In this document: one piece after another, positions 53,006-62,457 of the stretch | Layout: every line of letters begins with the position of its first letter | Position numbering within the stretch: the stretch's first letter is position 1 | Assembly (NCBI RefSeq): GCF_900095795.1 | Contig: NZ_LT608328.1 | Coordinates: 62,001 to 126,000, forward strand | Source of the DNA: Petrimonas mucosa | GTDB taxonomy: Bacteria; Bacteroidota; Bacteroidia; Bacteroidales; Dysgonomonadaceae | Length of the DNA: 64,000 bases | Direction of reading: 5' to 3' | Notes under the pieces: model-generated | The model's input: the letters and a program-made list of their open reading frames with translations, nothing else | The model's database searches: none | What the model was told of the DNA's origin: nothing | Position numbers and translations under genes: made by a program

Positions 53006-54217
53006 TTATTTTTCCAGGTCCCTCTTACGCTTTAGCGCCTCCAGGAAATAGTAGTCGGCGTAGTTCAACGGCACGTCCACCTCCGAGTTGTGGGGAAGGC
53101 TACCCACCGAGTGCATCAGCAGGAAGTCGCCGTTTTCGCCCAACGGGGCCCGGTATGTCGGACCCGACAGCGTGGTCATGATGCGGTCGGCCCATCCCTT
53201 GTAGTCCTTCCTGTCCGAGTAGGTCGACAGTTCATAAAGGGCCGAGGCCAGGATCGCGCCCGCGGAAGCGTCGCGGTAGGTATCCGGAATATCCGGCGAG
53301 TCGAAGTCCCAGTAGGGCACTCCATCTTCCGGATAGTTCGGATGCCCGGCAATGAACTCCAGTGCCTTCTCCGCCTGATCCAGATATTTCTGGTCGCCCG
53401 TCTCGCGGTAGCAGAGCACATAACCGTAGACTCCCCACGACTGTCCCCTGGACCACGAACTCTCGTCGGAGTACCCCTGGTGCGTGTTGCGGTGACGGAC
53501 GCTGCCGTCGGCCTTACTGTAGTCGATCACGTGCCACGTACTGTAGTCGGGACGGTAGTGGTTTCTGATGGTGTTGTCGGCATGACTCACCGCTATCCGG
53601 TAGAAGGTGGAGTCGCCCGTGAGTTTCGTCGCGGCAAACAGCAGCTCCAGGTTCATCATGTTGTCGATAATCACCGGACACTCCCACCCCTTCGCCTTGC
53701 TCGCGTTCCACGACTGGATGATGCCGGCCGCCGGGACAAAACGGGTGCACAGCGAACGGGCAGCATTCACGATCACCCCCTTGTAGGCCTCCGTACCCGC
53801 CAGGCGGAGCCCGTTGCCGTAGCTGCAGTAGATCATGAAGCCCACATCGTGGTTGTCAGTGAAGTACTGGATCGTATCGAGAGACTCGGTATACTTTACC
53901 GCCTCCATCATCCACTTCTCATCCCCAGTCAGCTCATAAAGATACCAGAGGCTACCGGGAAAGAAGCCCGAGGTCCACTCCTGGGGGGGGATATATTTCA
54001 TCTTCCCGTCGATAACCGACTTGGGGTTCAATATCCTGGCGGAGTCTTCAAGCTTGGCCAACATCAGCGAATACTGCCCGGCCGCAAACGAGACATTCTC
54101 ATCCACCAGTGCCACCCCCCTGTCTCCCCCCTTCTGACGGTTTTGGGTGCACGAGCCGACAGACAACAGCAGCAGGCCTGCCAGCAATAGAAACGTAACT
54201 GATCTTCTCTTCATCAT
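53006..54217 (-). CDS. GH88 unsaturated glucuronyl hydrolase lipoprotein
   Basis: Hydrolase that removes the 4,5-unsaturated uronic acid left at the end of oligosaccharides by lyases; the product feeds KduI. The 403-residue lipoprotein (signal ends LLSVGSCTQN, Cys near 23) has the alpha6/alpha6 barrel of GH88. Both catalytic Asp positions are visible: TDNHDVGFMIYCSYGNG near 120 and CPVIIDNMMNLELLF near 180. Also typical are EWTSGFFPGSLWYLYELTGD near 80 and SSWSRGQSWGVYGYVLCYRETGD near 250. A -7 box (TATATTTG) lies at 54263-54270. It faces the kdu operon and completes the uronate module. Confidence 0.95.
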   Translation of the reverse strand: MMKRRSVTFLLLAGLLLLSVGSCTQNRQKGGDRGVALVDENVSFAAGQYSLMLAKLEDSARILNPKSVIDGKMKYIPPQEWTSGFFPGSLWYLYELTGDEKWMMEAVKYTESLDTIQYFTDNHDVGFMIYCSYGNGLRLAGTEAYKGVIVNAARSLCTRFVPAAGIIQSWNASKAKGWECPVIIDNMMNLELLFAATKLTGDSTFYRIAVSHADNTIRNHYRPDYSTWHVIDYSKADGSVRHRNTHQGYSDESSWSRGQSWGVYGYVLCYRETGDQKYLDQAEKALEFIAGHPNYPEDGVPYWDFDSPDIPDTYRDASAGAILASALYELSTYSDRKDYKGWADRIMTTLSGPTYRAPLGENGDFLLMHSVGSLPHNSEVDVPLNYADYYFLEALKRKRDLEK

Positions 54218-54262
54218 TTTCCTCTTATTTGTTGATTATTATATCGCTACAACTTCATGTTG

Positions 54263-54270
54263 CAAATATA
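54263..54270 (-). promoter_or_regulatory. -7 box of the GH88 gene promoter
   Basis: TATATTTG on the minus strand, 45 bases before the ATG. At the 19-base spacing there is TTTT, one base off the -33 consensus. Confidence 0.5.
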
Positions 54271-54444
54271 TCCCTTTTCACTTAGATAGAAAAATAAAGT
54301 TAATCTGCTTTCGCAAGTATCCCCGTCAACCATGATGTGCCGACAAGAGGATCTTGAGCCGGGAATTATCGATGGAGGCTTCCGGCATACAATTGCAAAA
54401 GAGCTTTTTTTTATCAATTTAATCATTTTATTGAATTATTCCTT

Positions 54445-54452
54445 TATCTTTG
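54445..54452 (+). promoter_or_regulatory. -7 box of the threonine operon promoter
   Basis: TATCTTTG, full match to TAnnTTTG. It lies 20 bases before the leader-peptide ATG and 210 bases before thrA, so the leader peptide and attenuator are transcribed. No good -33 at 19 bases. Confidence 0.5.
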
Positions 54453-54472
54453 CAACACATTTAAAGGTTAGA

Positions 54473-54541
54473 ATGATTTTTTCATATTCAACATACACGA
54501 CTCCTTTCACAATGACTATGACCCCCTGGGGGGTTATCTAA
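54473..54541 (+). CDS. Threonine operon leader peptide
   Basis: A 22-codon open frame between the promoter and thrA, too small for ordinary gene calling. Six of the 22 residues are Thr (codons 7, 9, 10, 13, 15 and 17), clustered as STYTTPFTMTMTPW. This density and its place right after the -7 box are what is expected of an attenuation leader: ribosomes stall at Thr codons when charged tRNA-Thr is scarce. The ACCCCC/GGGGGGT hairpin overlaps its last codons, and alternative hairpins follow before thrA. Attenuators have been proposed for amino-acid operons in some Bacteroidota. Confidence 0.65.
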   Translation: MIFSYSTYTTPFTMTMTPWGVI

Positions 54542-54617
54542 AGCTTTACATCTACACGGCAACGCTGTTTGCCACCGGCAAATCAACCGATCTGCCACTT
54601 GCCATCCAACATTTTTT
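54521..54617 (+). promoter_or_regulatory. Candidate threonine attenuator
   Basis: Four short segments can pair in exclusive ways: GGCAA (54558-54562), TTTGCC (54568-54573), GGCAAA (54577-54582) and TTGCC (54599-54603), the last followed by TTTTTT at 54612-54617. Segment 2 can pair with 1 or with 3, and 3 can pair with 4 to give a terminator-like stem before the T run. A further hairpin (ACCCCC 54521-54526 with GGGGGGT) overlaps the end of the Thr-rich leader peptide. The pairs are short (5-6 bases), so the exact switch is uncertain. Confidence 0.55.
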
Positions 54618-54661
54618 GTTACATTTAGTACCGTTATGAACGGAAAAAAACATTTGTACAG

Positions 54662-57106
54662 ATGAAAGTCATGAAATTCGGTGGGACATCCTCAGGGACT
54701 CCCGAAAGTATGCTTCTGGTCAAAAATATCATAGAAAAAGAGAGAGAGCCCGTTATTGTTGTGGTATCTGCCTTGGGCGGCGTTACTGACCGTCTGCTGC
54801 TGGCCGCGGATTTTGCGCTCAACACCAACCCCGGTTATCAATCGGTACTGGAAGAGATCATTTTCAGGCATCATGAAATGATAGAAAAGATGGTGCCCTC
54901 TGCAAGTGATAAACAGGAACTGAAACAAAAAATCGAACCGATGTTTGAAGATCTCCGCAACATCTTGCGGGGTGTTTATCTCATCGGTGACCTGTCGCAA
55001 AAGACATCCGACAAGATCGTCAGTTACGGCGAACGTTTCTCGGCGCTGATCGTGAACAAGATAATCGAAGGATCCAGGCTCTATGATTCCACCAGGCTTA
55101 TCAAGACCACAAAACAGTTCAACCACCATATTCCCGATATCGCCTACTCCAATGAACTGATCAGGGAGGCATTCCGGAATGAACCGCTGCCCAAGGTGGC
55201 TATTGTACCCGGATTTATCTCTTCGAGCAAGGAGGATGGCGATATTACCAACCTGGGACGTGGAGGATCCGACTACACGGCAGCCATTATCGCAGCGGCC
55301 CTCGACGCATCGGTGCTGGAGATCTGGACCGACGTGGATGGCTTCATGACGGCTGATCCCAAAATCATCAAATCGGCCTACGTTATCGAGGAGCTCTCCT
55401 TTACGGAAGCGATAGAGCTTTCCAACTTCGGGGCAAAGGTGATCTATCCTCCCACAATTTTCCCCGTCTATCACAAAAGTATCCCTATCCGGGTAAAGAA
55501 CACCTTTAAACCGGAGGCTGAAGGAACGCTAATCCGTGACACCAAACCTACTGCAAACGGCAAAATCATCAAAGGCATCTCCTCGATCAACGATACTGCC
55601 CTGATCACCATACAGGGACTTGGCATGGTTGGGGTAATCGGTGTAAATAAAAGAATTTTCACCGCCCTTGCCGATAACGGAATCAGCGTATTCCTGGTGT
55701 CACAGGCATCCTCTGAGAACAGCACCTCCATCGGGGTCCGCACACAGGATGCCCCGCTTTCTCAACGGGTACTCAGCAAGGAGTTTGCAAAAGAGATCGA
55801 GATGGGAAGCATCAACGAGATCATTGTCGAGTACGACCTGGCAACCATTGCAGTGGTAGGGCAGAACATGAAACATGTACCGGGTGTTGCCGGCAAGTTT
55901 TTCGGCACACTGGGAAGGGGCGGCATCAGTGTTGTTGCACTGGCCCAGGGGGCCTCGGAGACCAACATCTCCTGTGTGATTGCCAAGAGGAACCTGAAAA
56001 AGGCACTGAACATCATCCACGACTCCTTCTTCCTCTCGCCTTACCAGGAACTCAATCTTTTTGTCATCGGAACCGGAACGGTTGGAAGCAAACTGCTGGC
56101 GCAGATCAGACAGCAAAGACATATTCTTGAAGAACAGAACAAGTTGAAAATCAACATAGTTGGGATTGCCAACGGTCGAAAGGCTCTCTTCTCGCGCGAC
56201 GGTATTCCCCTCGAGGATTACTACGACAACCTGATGACCAACGGGATGAAAAGTTCTCCCGAACTGATACGGGATGAGATACTGAAAATGAACATCTTCA
56301 ATGCTGTCTTTGTGGACTGTACTGCCAGCCAGGCCATTTCCGATCTCTATGCAAGCCTCATATCCCGCAATGTGTCGGTGGTAACGGCGAACAAGATTGC
56401 CGCCTCGTCAGACTATAAAAACTACCTCCTCTTGAAGGAGACCGCCCGGAAAACCGGAACCAAATTTCTTTTTGAGACCAATGTGGGAGCGGGATTACCC
56501 ATTATCAACACCATGAACTCCCTTACCAACTCGGGCGACAAGATCGTGAAACTTCAGGCGGTACTCTCCGGTACTCTGAACTTTATCTTCAACACGATCA
56601 GCGAAAAGGTCCCGTTCAGCAAAGCCATAAAAATGGCGGTGGAGGCCCAGTTTGCCGAACCCGATCCGCGCATCGACCTGAGCGGACTCGATGTGACCCG
56701 AAAACTGGTGATCCTATCACGTGAAGCCGGAGCGCAGATAGAGCAGGAGGATGTCAACAAACGGCTCTTCATTCCAGAAAAATATTTCAAAAGCACCCTC
56801 GAGGAGTTTTGGGCAACCATTCACGAAGTGGACGAAAGCTTCGAGAACCGGAGAAAGAAGCTCGACAAGGAGGGGAAGAAACTCCGGTTTGTAGCCACAT
56901 ACGACAACGGCCGGTGTGAAGTTGGATTACAGGAGGTTGAAAAGGGGCATCCCTTCTACGATCTGGAAGGGAGCAACAACATCATCATGATCACAACCGA
57001 ACGTTACAACGAATATCCTATGGTCATCAAAGGCTATGGCGCAGGAGCAAGCGTTACTGCCGCCGGAGTCTTTTCCGACATCATCTCCATTGCAAACATC
57101 AGATAA
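54662..57106 (+). CDS. thrA: Bifunctional aspartokinase / homoserine dehydrogenase
   Basis: Fusion enzyme for the first and third steps from aspartate to threonine and methionine. The 814 residues start with the aspartokinase motif MKVMKFGGTSSGTPESM, with NLGRGGSDYTAA near 200. ACT-type regulatory domains lie at about 315-460 (LGMVGVIGVNKRIFTALADNGISVFLVSQASSENSTSIGV), the likely site of threonine feedback. From about 465 the homoserine dehydrogenase begins with the NAD(P) motif VIGTGTVGSKLL and includes ANKIAAS, ETNVGAGLPII and the late AGASVTAAGVFSDI. First gene of the thr operon. Confidence 0.97.
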   Translation: MKVMKFGGTSSGTPESMLLVKNIIEKEREPVIVVVSALGGVTDRLLLAADFALNTNPGYQSVLEEIIFRHHEMIEKMVPSASDKQELKQKIEPMFEDLRNILRGVYLIGDLSQKTSDKIVSYGERFSALIVNKIIEGSRLYDSTRLIKTTKQFNHHIPDIAYSNELIREAFRNEPLPKVAIVPGFISSSKEDGDITNLGRGGSDYTAAIIAAALDASVLEIWTDVDGFMTADPKIIKSAYVIEELSFTEAIELSNFGAKVIYPPTIFPVYHKSIPIRVKNTFKPEAEGTLIRDTKPTANGKIIKGISSINDTALITIQGLGMVGVIGVNKRIFTALADNGISVFLVSQASSENSTSIGVRTQDAPLSQRVLSKEFAKEIEMGSINEIIVEYDLATIAVVGQNMKHVPGVAGKFFGTLGRGGISVVALAQGASETNISCVIAKRNLKKALNIIHDSFFLSPYQELNLFVIGTGTVGSKLLAQIRQQRHILEEQNKLKINIVGIANGRKALFSRDGIPLEDYYDNLMTNGMKSSPELIRDEILKMNIFNAVFVDCTASQAISDLYASLISRNVSVVTANKIAASSDYKNYLLLKETARKTGTKFLFETNVGAGLPIINTMNSLTNSGDKIVKLQAVLSGTLNFIFNTISEKVPFSKAIKMAVEAQFAEPDPRIDLSGLDVTRKLVILSREAGAQIEQEDVNKRLFIPEKYFKSTLEEFWATIHEVDESFENRRKKLDKEGKKLRFVATYDNGRCEVGLQEVEKGHPFYDLEGSNNIIMITTERYNEYPMVIKGYGAGASVTAAGVFSDIISIANIR

Positions 57107-57116
57107 TGGAAGCGCT

Positions 57117-58325
57117 ATGAAGTATATCATCATTCTGGGCGACGGCATGGCAGACGAACCCATCGGCAGACTGGGCAACAAGACTCCGCTGCAGGCGGCA
57201 GACACACCCTGCATGGATGAACTGGCACTGCGGGGTAGAAGCGGCCTGCTCGACACTATCCCCGAAGGCATGACCCCGGGAAGCGAGATCGCCAACCTCT
57301 CAGTACTGGGCTACGATGTTCCCCGCGTCTACGAGGGCAGGGGCGTGCTGGAGGCGGCCTCCATGGGGGTGCCCATCCTCCCTGACGAAATGGCGATGCG
57401 GTGTAATCTGGTGACAATCGAGGGAGGGCTGCTGAAGAACCATTCGGCTGGACATATCACCACACCCGAAGCCGCAGAACTTATTGATTTCCTGAACGAC
57501 AGGCTGGGTAGTGAACGGTTCAGCTTCTTTCCGGGTGTCTCCTATCGTCATTTACTGAAAATGAAGGGGGGCGACAAACGGATCGCCTGCACCCCTCCCC
57601 ACGATGTTCCCGAGAAGCCCTTTCGTCTACTGCTGATAAGGGCAATGGAGAAATCGGCTCAACAGACCGCCGACGAGCTCAACAGACTGATTCTCGCTTC
57701 GCAGGAGATATTGCCCGACCATCCCGTGAACCGGAAAAGGGTTGCCCGGGGCAAGGATCCAGCAAACAGCATCTGGCTCTGGTCGCCCGGCTATCGCCCG
57801 GCCATGCAGCGGCTCGACGAGAAATACCCCATCCGGAGAGGAGCAGTCATATCGGCGGTCGACCTCATCAGGGGGATCGGAGTCTATGCGGGACTGGAGG
57901 TTATTCAGGTGGAGGGGGCCACAGGACTCTACGATACCAACTACGAAGGGAAGGCGCAAGCCGCACTGGATGCATTGAAACAGCACGATTTCGTGTTCCT
58001 GCACATTGAAGCCAGCGATGAAGCGGGCCACGAAGGGGATGCGGAGTTGAAGGTGAAAACCATCGAGTATCTCGATTCCCGCATCGTAAAACCGATTTTC
58101 AAAGAGATATCAACCTGGAGCGAACCTGTCACCATTGCTGTTCTGCCTGACCACCCCACTCCATGTTCAACCCGCGCCCATTCCCGTGACGCCGTTCCCT
58201 TTCTGGTATATTACAAGGGGATTGAACCAGACGAGGTAACCAGCTACGACGAGTTTGCAGCAAGAAGGGGTGCTTTTGGCCTTCTCCACGGGGATGAGTT
58301 CATGAAGCAACTGATCAAACACTGA
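57117..58325 (+). CDS. Phosphoglycerate-mutase-like enzyme in the homoserine kinase position
   Basis: A 402-residue alkaline-phosphatase-superfamily protein of the archaeal-type cofactor-independent phosphoglycerate mutase family (ApgM). The metal site begins MKYIIILGDGMADEPIGRLG; later motifs are SEIANLSVLGYD, EASDEAGHEGD near 305 and LPDHPTPCSTRAHSRDAVPFLVY near 345. It lies between thrA (10 bases) and thrC (5 bases), and no GHMP-type homoserine kinase (thrB) is present. In Bacteroides an enzyme of this kind has been reported by fitness genetics to serve as the homoserine kinase, so that is the likely role here. The ATG at 57117 is chosen since the frame upstream lies inside thrA. Confidence 0.88.
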   Translation: MKYIIILGDGMADEPIGRLGNKTPLQAADTPCMDELALRGRSGLLDTIPEGMTPGSEIANLSVLGYDVPRVYEGRGVLEAASMGVPILPDEMAMRCNLVTIEGGLLKNHSAGHITTPEAAELIDFLNDRLGSERFSFFPGVSYRHLLKMKGGDKRIACTPPHDVPEKPFRLLLIRAMEKSAQQTADELNRLILASQEILPDHPVNRKRVARGKDPANSIWLWSPGYRPAMQRLDEKYPIRRGAVISAVDLIRGIGVYAGLEVIQVEGATGLYDTNYEGKAQAALDALKQHDFVFLHIEASDEAGHEGDAELKVKTIEYLDSRIVKPIFKEISTWSEPVTIAVLPDHPTPCSTRAHSRDAVPFLVYYKGIEPDEVTSYDEFAARRGAFGLLHGDEFMKQLIKH

Positions 58326-58330
58326 CCGAG

Positions 58331-59635
58331 ATGAACTATTACAGTACCAACCAATCGGCGCCTGCCGCAACCTTGCAGGAAGCAGTAGTAAAAGGACTTG
58401 CTCCCGACAGGGGGCTCTATATGCCGGAAGAGATCCCCCTGTTACCAGCGGGGTTCTTCAGTGAAATTGTCCATTCGGGTGTGACCGATATTGCCCGGAG
58501 TGTAGCACGAGCTCTCTTCGGTGACGATATTCCCCACGACGAACTGGCAAGGATTGTTACCGATGCCCTCAATTTTGAGATCCCGCTTGTAAGGGTGGAA
58601 GAGGGCCTTTATGCACTGGAGCTGTTTCACGGACCCACCTTTGCCTTTAAAGACGTGGGAGCCAGATTTATGGCACGCATGTTATCCTATTTTGTACAGC
58701 AGCAGGGACAGGAAGGGGTAACTGTCCTGGTGGCCACGTCGGGCGACACCGGGAGTGCCGTGGCCAACGGTTTTCTGGGAGTGGAGGGGATCCGGGTGTT
58801 CGTGCTCTACCCTTCGGGAAAGGTGAGCGACATCCAGGAGGCGCAGTTCACCACACTTGGCCGGAACATCGTTGCAGTTGAGATCGACGGCACCTTCGAC
58901 GATTGTCAGGCATTGGTCAAGTCGGCCTTTATGGATGAGGAGTTGAACCGGCAGCTGAACCTGACATCGGCCAACTCCATCAACGTTGCCCGTTTCCTGC
59001 CGCAATCGTTCTACTATTTTCACGCCTTTGCGCAACTGGCCAGACTGGGAATCAGCCGGGAGGTGATCATCTCGGTCCCCAGCGGAAACCTGGGAAACCT
59101 CACCGCAGGACTTTTTGCCAAGCGGATGGGTTTGCCGATAAAACGGTTTATTGCCGCCAACAACCGTAACGATGTTTTCTGGGAGTATCTGCAGAGCGGG
59201 AGATATCTCCCGCGACCTTCGGTGCAGACCATCGCCAATGCCATGGATGTGGGCTCTCCCAGTAACTTCGACCGTATCCTTGACCTCTACAGCTATTCCC
59301 ATGAAGCCATTTCATCGGATATCTCCGGATACCGCTTTTCCGACGGGGAGATTGAATCGGTCATCAAAAGGGTCCATAAGGAGTCGGGATATCTTCTGGA
59401 TCCTCACGGAGCCTGTGCCTATCTGGCATTGAAGGAGAGCAAGAGAGCCGGGGAGACTGGCATCTTCCTTGCAACCGCCCACCCGGCCAAATTCAAGGAG
59501 AGCGTGGAGAGGTGCATCGGGGAAGAGATTGAAATCCCTGAAGGATTGGCCACATTCATGAAGAAAAACAGAGAGACCATCCAGCTTCCAAGCGATTTCG
59601 GCTCATTCCGGAAGGCGTTAATAAATCTGTCTTAA
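58331..59635 (+). CDS. thrC: Threonine synthase
   Basis: PLP enzyme that turns O-phosphohomoserine into threonine. The 434-residue protein starts MNYYSTNQSAPAATLQEAVVKGLAPDRGLYMPEEIP, a typical ThrC N-terminus. The PLP lysine is in HGPTFAFKDVGARF near 104, and the phosphate-binding loop includes VATSGDTGSAVANGF near 137. SVPSGNLGNLTAGLFAKRMG near 244 is another conserved block. It closes the thr operon; the gap to lptD has a -7 box of its own (TAGTTTTG at 59680-59687). Confidence 0.97.
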   Translation: MNYYSTNQSAPAATLQEAVVKGLAPDRGLYMPEEIPLLPAGFFSEIVHSGVTDIARSVARALFGDDIPHDELARIVTDALNFEIPLVRVEEGLYALELFHGPTFAFKDVGARFMARMLSYFVQQQGQEGVTVLVATSGDTGSAVANGFLGVEGIRVFVLYPSGKVSDIQEAQFTTLGRNIVAVEIDGTFDDCQALVKSAFMDEELNRQLNLTSANSINVARFLPQSFYYFHAFAQLARLGISREVIISVPSGNLGNLTAGLFAKRMGLPIKRFIAANNRNDVFWEYLQSGRYLPRPSVQTIANAMDVGSPSNFDRILDLYSYSHEAISSDISGYRFSDGEIESVIKRVHKESGYLLDPHGACAYLALKESKRAGETGIFLATAHPAKFKESVERCIGEEIEIPEGLATFMKKNRETIQLPSDFGSFRKALINLS

Positions 59636-59721
59636 GTTTTATTTTGGATTATTTTTAACGGTATTAAACCTAAATTGATTAGTTTTGCGCTTGAAATCAA
59701 TAGGGATTGGGCTTTTCGTTG

Positions 59722-62454
59722 ATGAAACAATTCATAACCATTCTGTATATTGTACTTGTAACCACGCTACATTCTCAACTTTCTTTTTCCCAAACAAGAA
59801 CGCTGAGGGGTGATTCGTTGCATCAACAACCCGCCGATTCCGTTGCTGTAGATTCCCTGCCGAAAGAGGAGAAACTGACCGCTCCCGTATATTACACGGC
59901 AAAGGATTCGATGGTATTTACCAGGGGAAACATGGGTTTCCTCTACGGTGAAGCCGACGTGAAATATGGCGATCTGGCCATCAAGGGTGAACAGATTACG
60001 ATGAATCTCGACAGCAGCATCATCTCCTCCACTTTTGGACTCGATTCGTTAGGCAAGGAGTTCGGTCATCCGGTGTTTACACAGGGAGGTACCGAATATG
60101 AGATGAAAAAGGTGCGCTACAATTTCGACACCGGCAAGGCATTTATATCCAACGTCATCACCCAGCAGGGAGAGGGGCATATCGTCGCCAACACGGCGAA
60201 GAAGAATGCCGACAACTCCTTCTACATGGTAAATGCCAAATATACCACCTGCGACCTGCACGACCATCCCCACTTCTACCTGAACCTCTCCAAGGCCAAG
60301 GTGCGACCCGAAAAGGATGTGGTTACCGGACCGGCCTGGCTGGTGGTTGCCGATGTCCCTCTTTTCCCGATTGTCCTCCCCTTCGCCTTCTTCCCCTTCA
60401 CCAAGACCTACTCCTCGGGCATTATCATGCCGTCGTACGGCGACGAGATGGAGCGGGGCTTCTACCTCCACAATGGAGGATATTATTTTGCCATCAACGA
60501 CTATGTGGATCTGGCGCTTACGGGCGAGATATATACCAAAGGGACCTGGGGGCTTTCGGCACGCTCCAACTACCGGAAACGGTACAAATTCTCCGGCAGC
60601 GTGAACGGCAATTACCTCAATACTGTCATTGGCGACAAGGGGTTGAAGGACCTCAATATACCCGGTGCCTATTCGGTATCTAAAGATTTCAGGATCAACT
60701 GGACACACTCGCAGGATCCGAAAGCGAACATGTACCGCACCTTTTCCGCCAGCGTGAACTTCTCTACCAGCCGTGCCAATATGAATGACCTCTCGAGGCT
60801 CTACTCCCGTGAATCTTCCAACAACACCAAGAGCTCGAGCATCAATATCACGCAGCGTTTCCCCGACTCCCCCTGGAGCCTCTCGGCATCGATGAACATC
60901 AACCAGGTATCGCGCGATTCAACCATATCGGCCACCCTTCCCAATATCTCCTTCACCATGAACCGGATCTACCCCTTCAAGCGCAAAAAGATGGTTGGTT
61001 CCGAAAGATGGTACGAAAAGATCTCGATGAGCTATTCGGGCGAGTTCCGGAATTCGGTAAACTCAATCAAGGAGAACCGCTTCTTTAAATCGAATCTGAT
61101 CAAGGATTGGCAGAACGGCATGCGCCACAACATTCCAGTAAGTGCCACCTTTTCGTTGCTCGATGTGATCCAGATCTCGCCATCTTTCAATTACACCGAG
61201 CGTTGGTATACCGGTGGAGTCAAGGAGGCCTGGGATCCTGTGCAGAAAAGGAACGTGGTTGTGGATACCATAAACGGGTTCAAACGGATATACGATTACG
61301 GCGCCTCAATCAGCGCCAACACCAAGATCTACGGGATGTTTGTTCCCTGGAAGATTTTCGGCAACAAGGTACAGGCTATCCGCCACGTCTTCTCGCCCAG
61401 TGTCAGCCTGAGTTACCGGCCCGACTTCGGGGATCCCCGCTACGGCTTCTACGAGAGATATACCTATCGCAATGAGTTTGGTGATGACGTGGAGTACAGC
61501 TACTCCCCCTACTCGCGCATGATGTTCGGAACTGCGCCGACCGGCGAGAGCGGAAGCGTCGGATTCGATTTCAAGAACAACGTGGAGATGAAGGTGAAAA
61601 GCGAAAGTGACACCACCGGCTTCAAAAAGATCAGCCTGATCGACGACCTGGGAATCAACTTCAGCTACAACATGATGGCCGACTCCATGAAATGGAGCAT
61701 AATCAACTCCAATATCCGGTTGAAGTTTTCAAAATCCTACACCCTCAGCCTGAATGCCACCTGGGATCCCTATATCTATGAACTGGACAAGAACGGGAGA
61801 CCGGTTGCGGTGGACAAGCTGCGTATCCTGAACGGAAAAGGGTTCGGCAAACTGCAAAGCACCGGCACCTCCTTCTCCTACTCCGTAAACCAGGAAACCT
61901 TTAAAAAACTGTTCGGAGGAAAAGAGGAGAAGGGTGGCGATAAGGAGGCAGAGGAGGCCAACCTCAACCTGCCCGATGATGGCACCATCGGACGAAATCC
62001 CAACGAAACAGCCGCAAGGAGGAGTGTTTTCGACACGGGTAGCCAGTCCATGGGTGAATTTGACGATGATGGCTACCTGAAAAATCCGATTCAGTGGAAT
62101 CTGTCGTTCAACTACTCGGTAAGGTATGGATATGATATGCAGAATTTCGATTTTGAGCGGATGGAGTATCCGGGAAAGCTGACACACAGTCTGGGGATCA
62201 GCGGCTCTCTACAGCCGACAAAAAACTGGAACCTCACCTTCAATACCGACTATAATTTCGATTTCAAGAAGTTCACCAGCATCAACTGCTCGCTGACCCG
62301 CAACCTCCACTGCTGGAGCATGTCGGCCAACTTTATCCCGATCGGCCCTTACAAGTCGTACAACTTCGTCATCCGTGCCAACTCCTCCATGCTGCAGGAT
62401 CTCAAGTATGAACAGCGCAACTCGCCCTACGACAGGGGAATGGATTGGTATTGA
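59722..62454 (+). CDS. lptD: LPS-assembly protein LptD homologue
   Basis: Outer-membrane barrel that inserts lipopolysaccharide into the outer leaflet together with LptE. The 910 residues start with a signal peptide (FITILYIVLVTTLHSQLSFSQ). Residues about 65-230 hold the periplasmic OstA/LptA-like jellyroll (DVKYGDLAIKGEQITMNLDSS, VRYNFDTGKAFISNVITQQGEGHIVAN). The rest is the barrel, from PLFPIVLPFAFFPFTKTYSSGIIMPSYGDEMERGFYLHNGGYYFAIND on. The Bacteroidota version has long loops and lacks the cysteine pattern of E. coli. The ATG at 59722 replaces an upstream TTG. It abuts rarA tail to tail with 3 bases between stops. Confidence 0.9.
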   Translation: MKQFITILYIVLVTTLHSQLSFSQTRTLRGDSLHQQPADSVAVDSLPKEEKLTAPVYYTAKDSMVFTRGNMGFLYGEADVKYGDLAIKGEQITMNLDSSIISSTFGLDSLGKEFGHPVFTQGGTEYEMKKVRYNFDTGKAFISNVITQQGEGHIVANTAKKNADNSFYMVNAKYTTCDLHDHPHFYLNLSKAKVRPEKDVVTGPAWLVVADVPLFPIVLPFAFFPFTKTYSSGIIMPSYGDEMERGFYLHNGGYYFAINDYVDLALTGEIYTKGTWGLSARSNYRKRYKFSGSVNGNYLNTVIGDKGLKDLNIPGAYSVSKDFRINWTHSQDPKANMYRTFSASVNFSTSRANMNDLSRLYSRESSNNTKSSSINITQRFPDSPWSLSASMNINQVSRDSTISATLPNISFTMNRIYPFKRKKMVGSERWYEKISMSYSGEFRNSVNSIKENRFFKSNLIKDWQNGMRHNIPVSATFSLLDVIQISPSFNYTERWYTGGVKEAWDPVQKRNVVVDTINGFKRIYDYGASISANTKIYGMFVPWKIFGNKVQAIRHVFSPSVSLSYRPDFGDPRYGFYERYTYRNEFGDDVEYSYSPYSRMMFGTAPTGESGSVGFDFKNNVEMKVKSESDTTGFKKISLIDDLGINFSYNMMADSMKWSIINSNIRLKFSKSYTLSLNATWDPYIYELDKNGRPVAVDKLRILNGKGFGKLQSTGTSFSYSVNQETFKKLFGGKEEKGGDKEAEEANLNLPDDGTIGRNPNETAARRSVFDTGSQSMGEFDDDGYLKNPIQWNLSFNYSVRYGYDMQNFDFERMEYPGKLTHSLGISGSLQPTKNWNLTFNTDYNFDFKKFTSINCSLTRNLHCWSMSANFIPIGPYKSYNFVIRANSSMLQDLKYEQRNSPYDRGMDWY

Positions 62455-62457
62455 CCG

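Noticed and set aside
53090-54190. Long plus-strand open frame (366 codons) opposite the GH88 gene
   Set aside because: Low-complexity Val/Arg/His-rich translation with no domain; GH88 on the other strand is clearly real.
54631-54643. CCGTTATGAACGG hairpin just before thrA
   Set aside because: It is followed by A, not T, on the thrA strand and is only 5 base pairs; not taken as a terminator.
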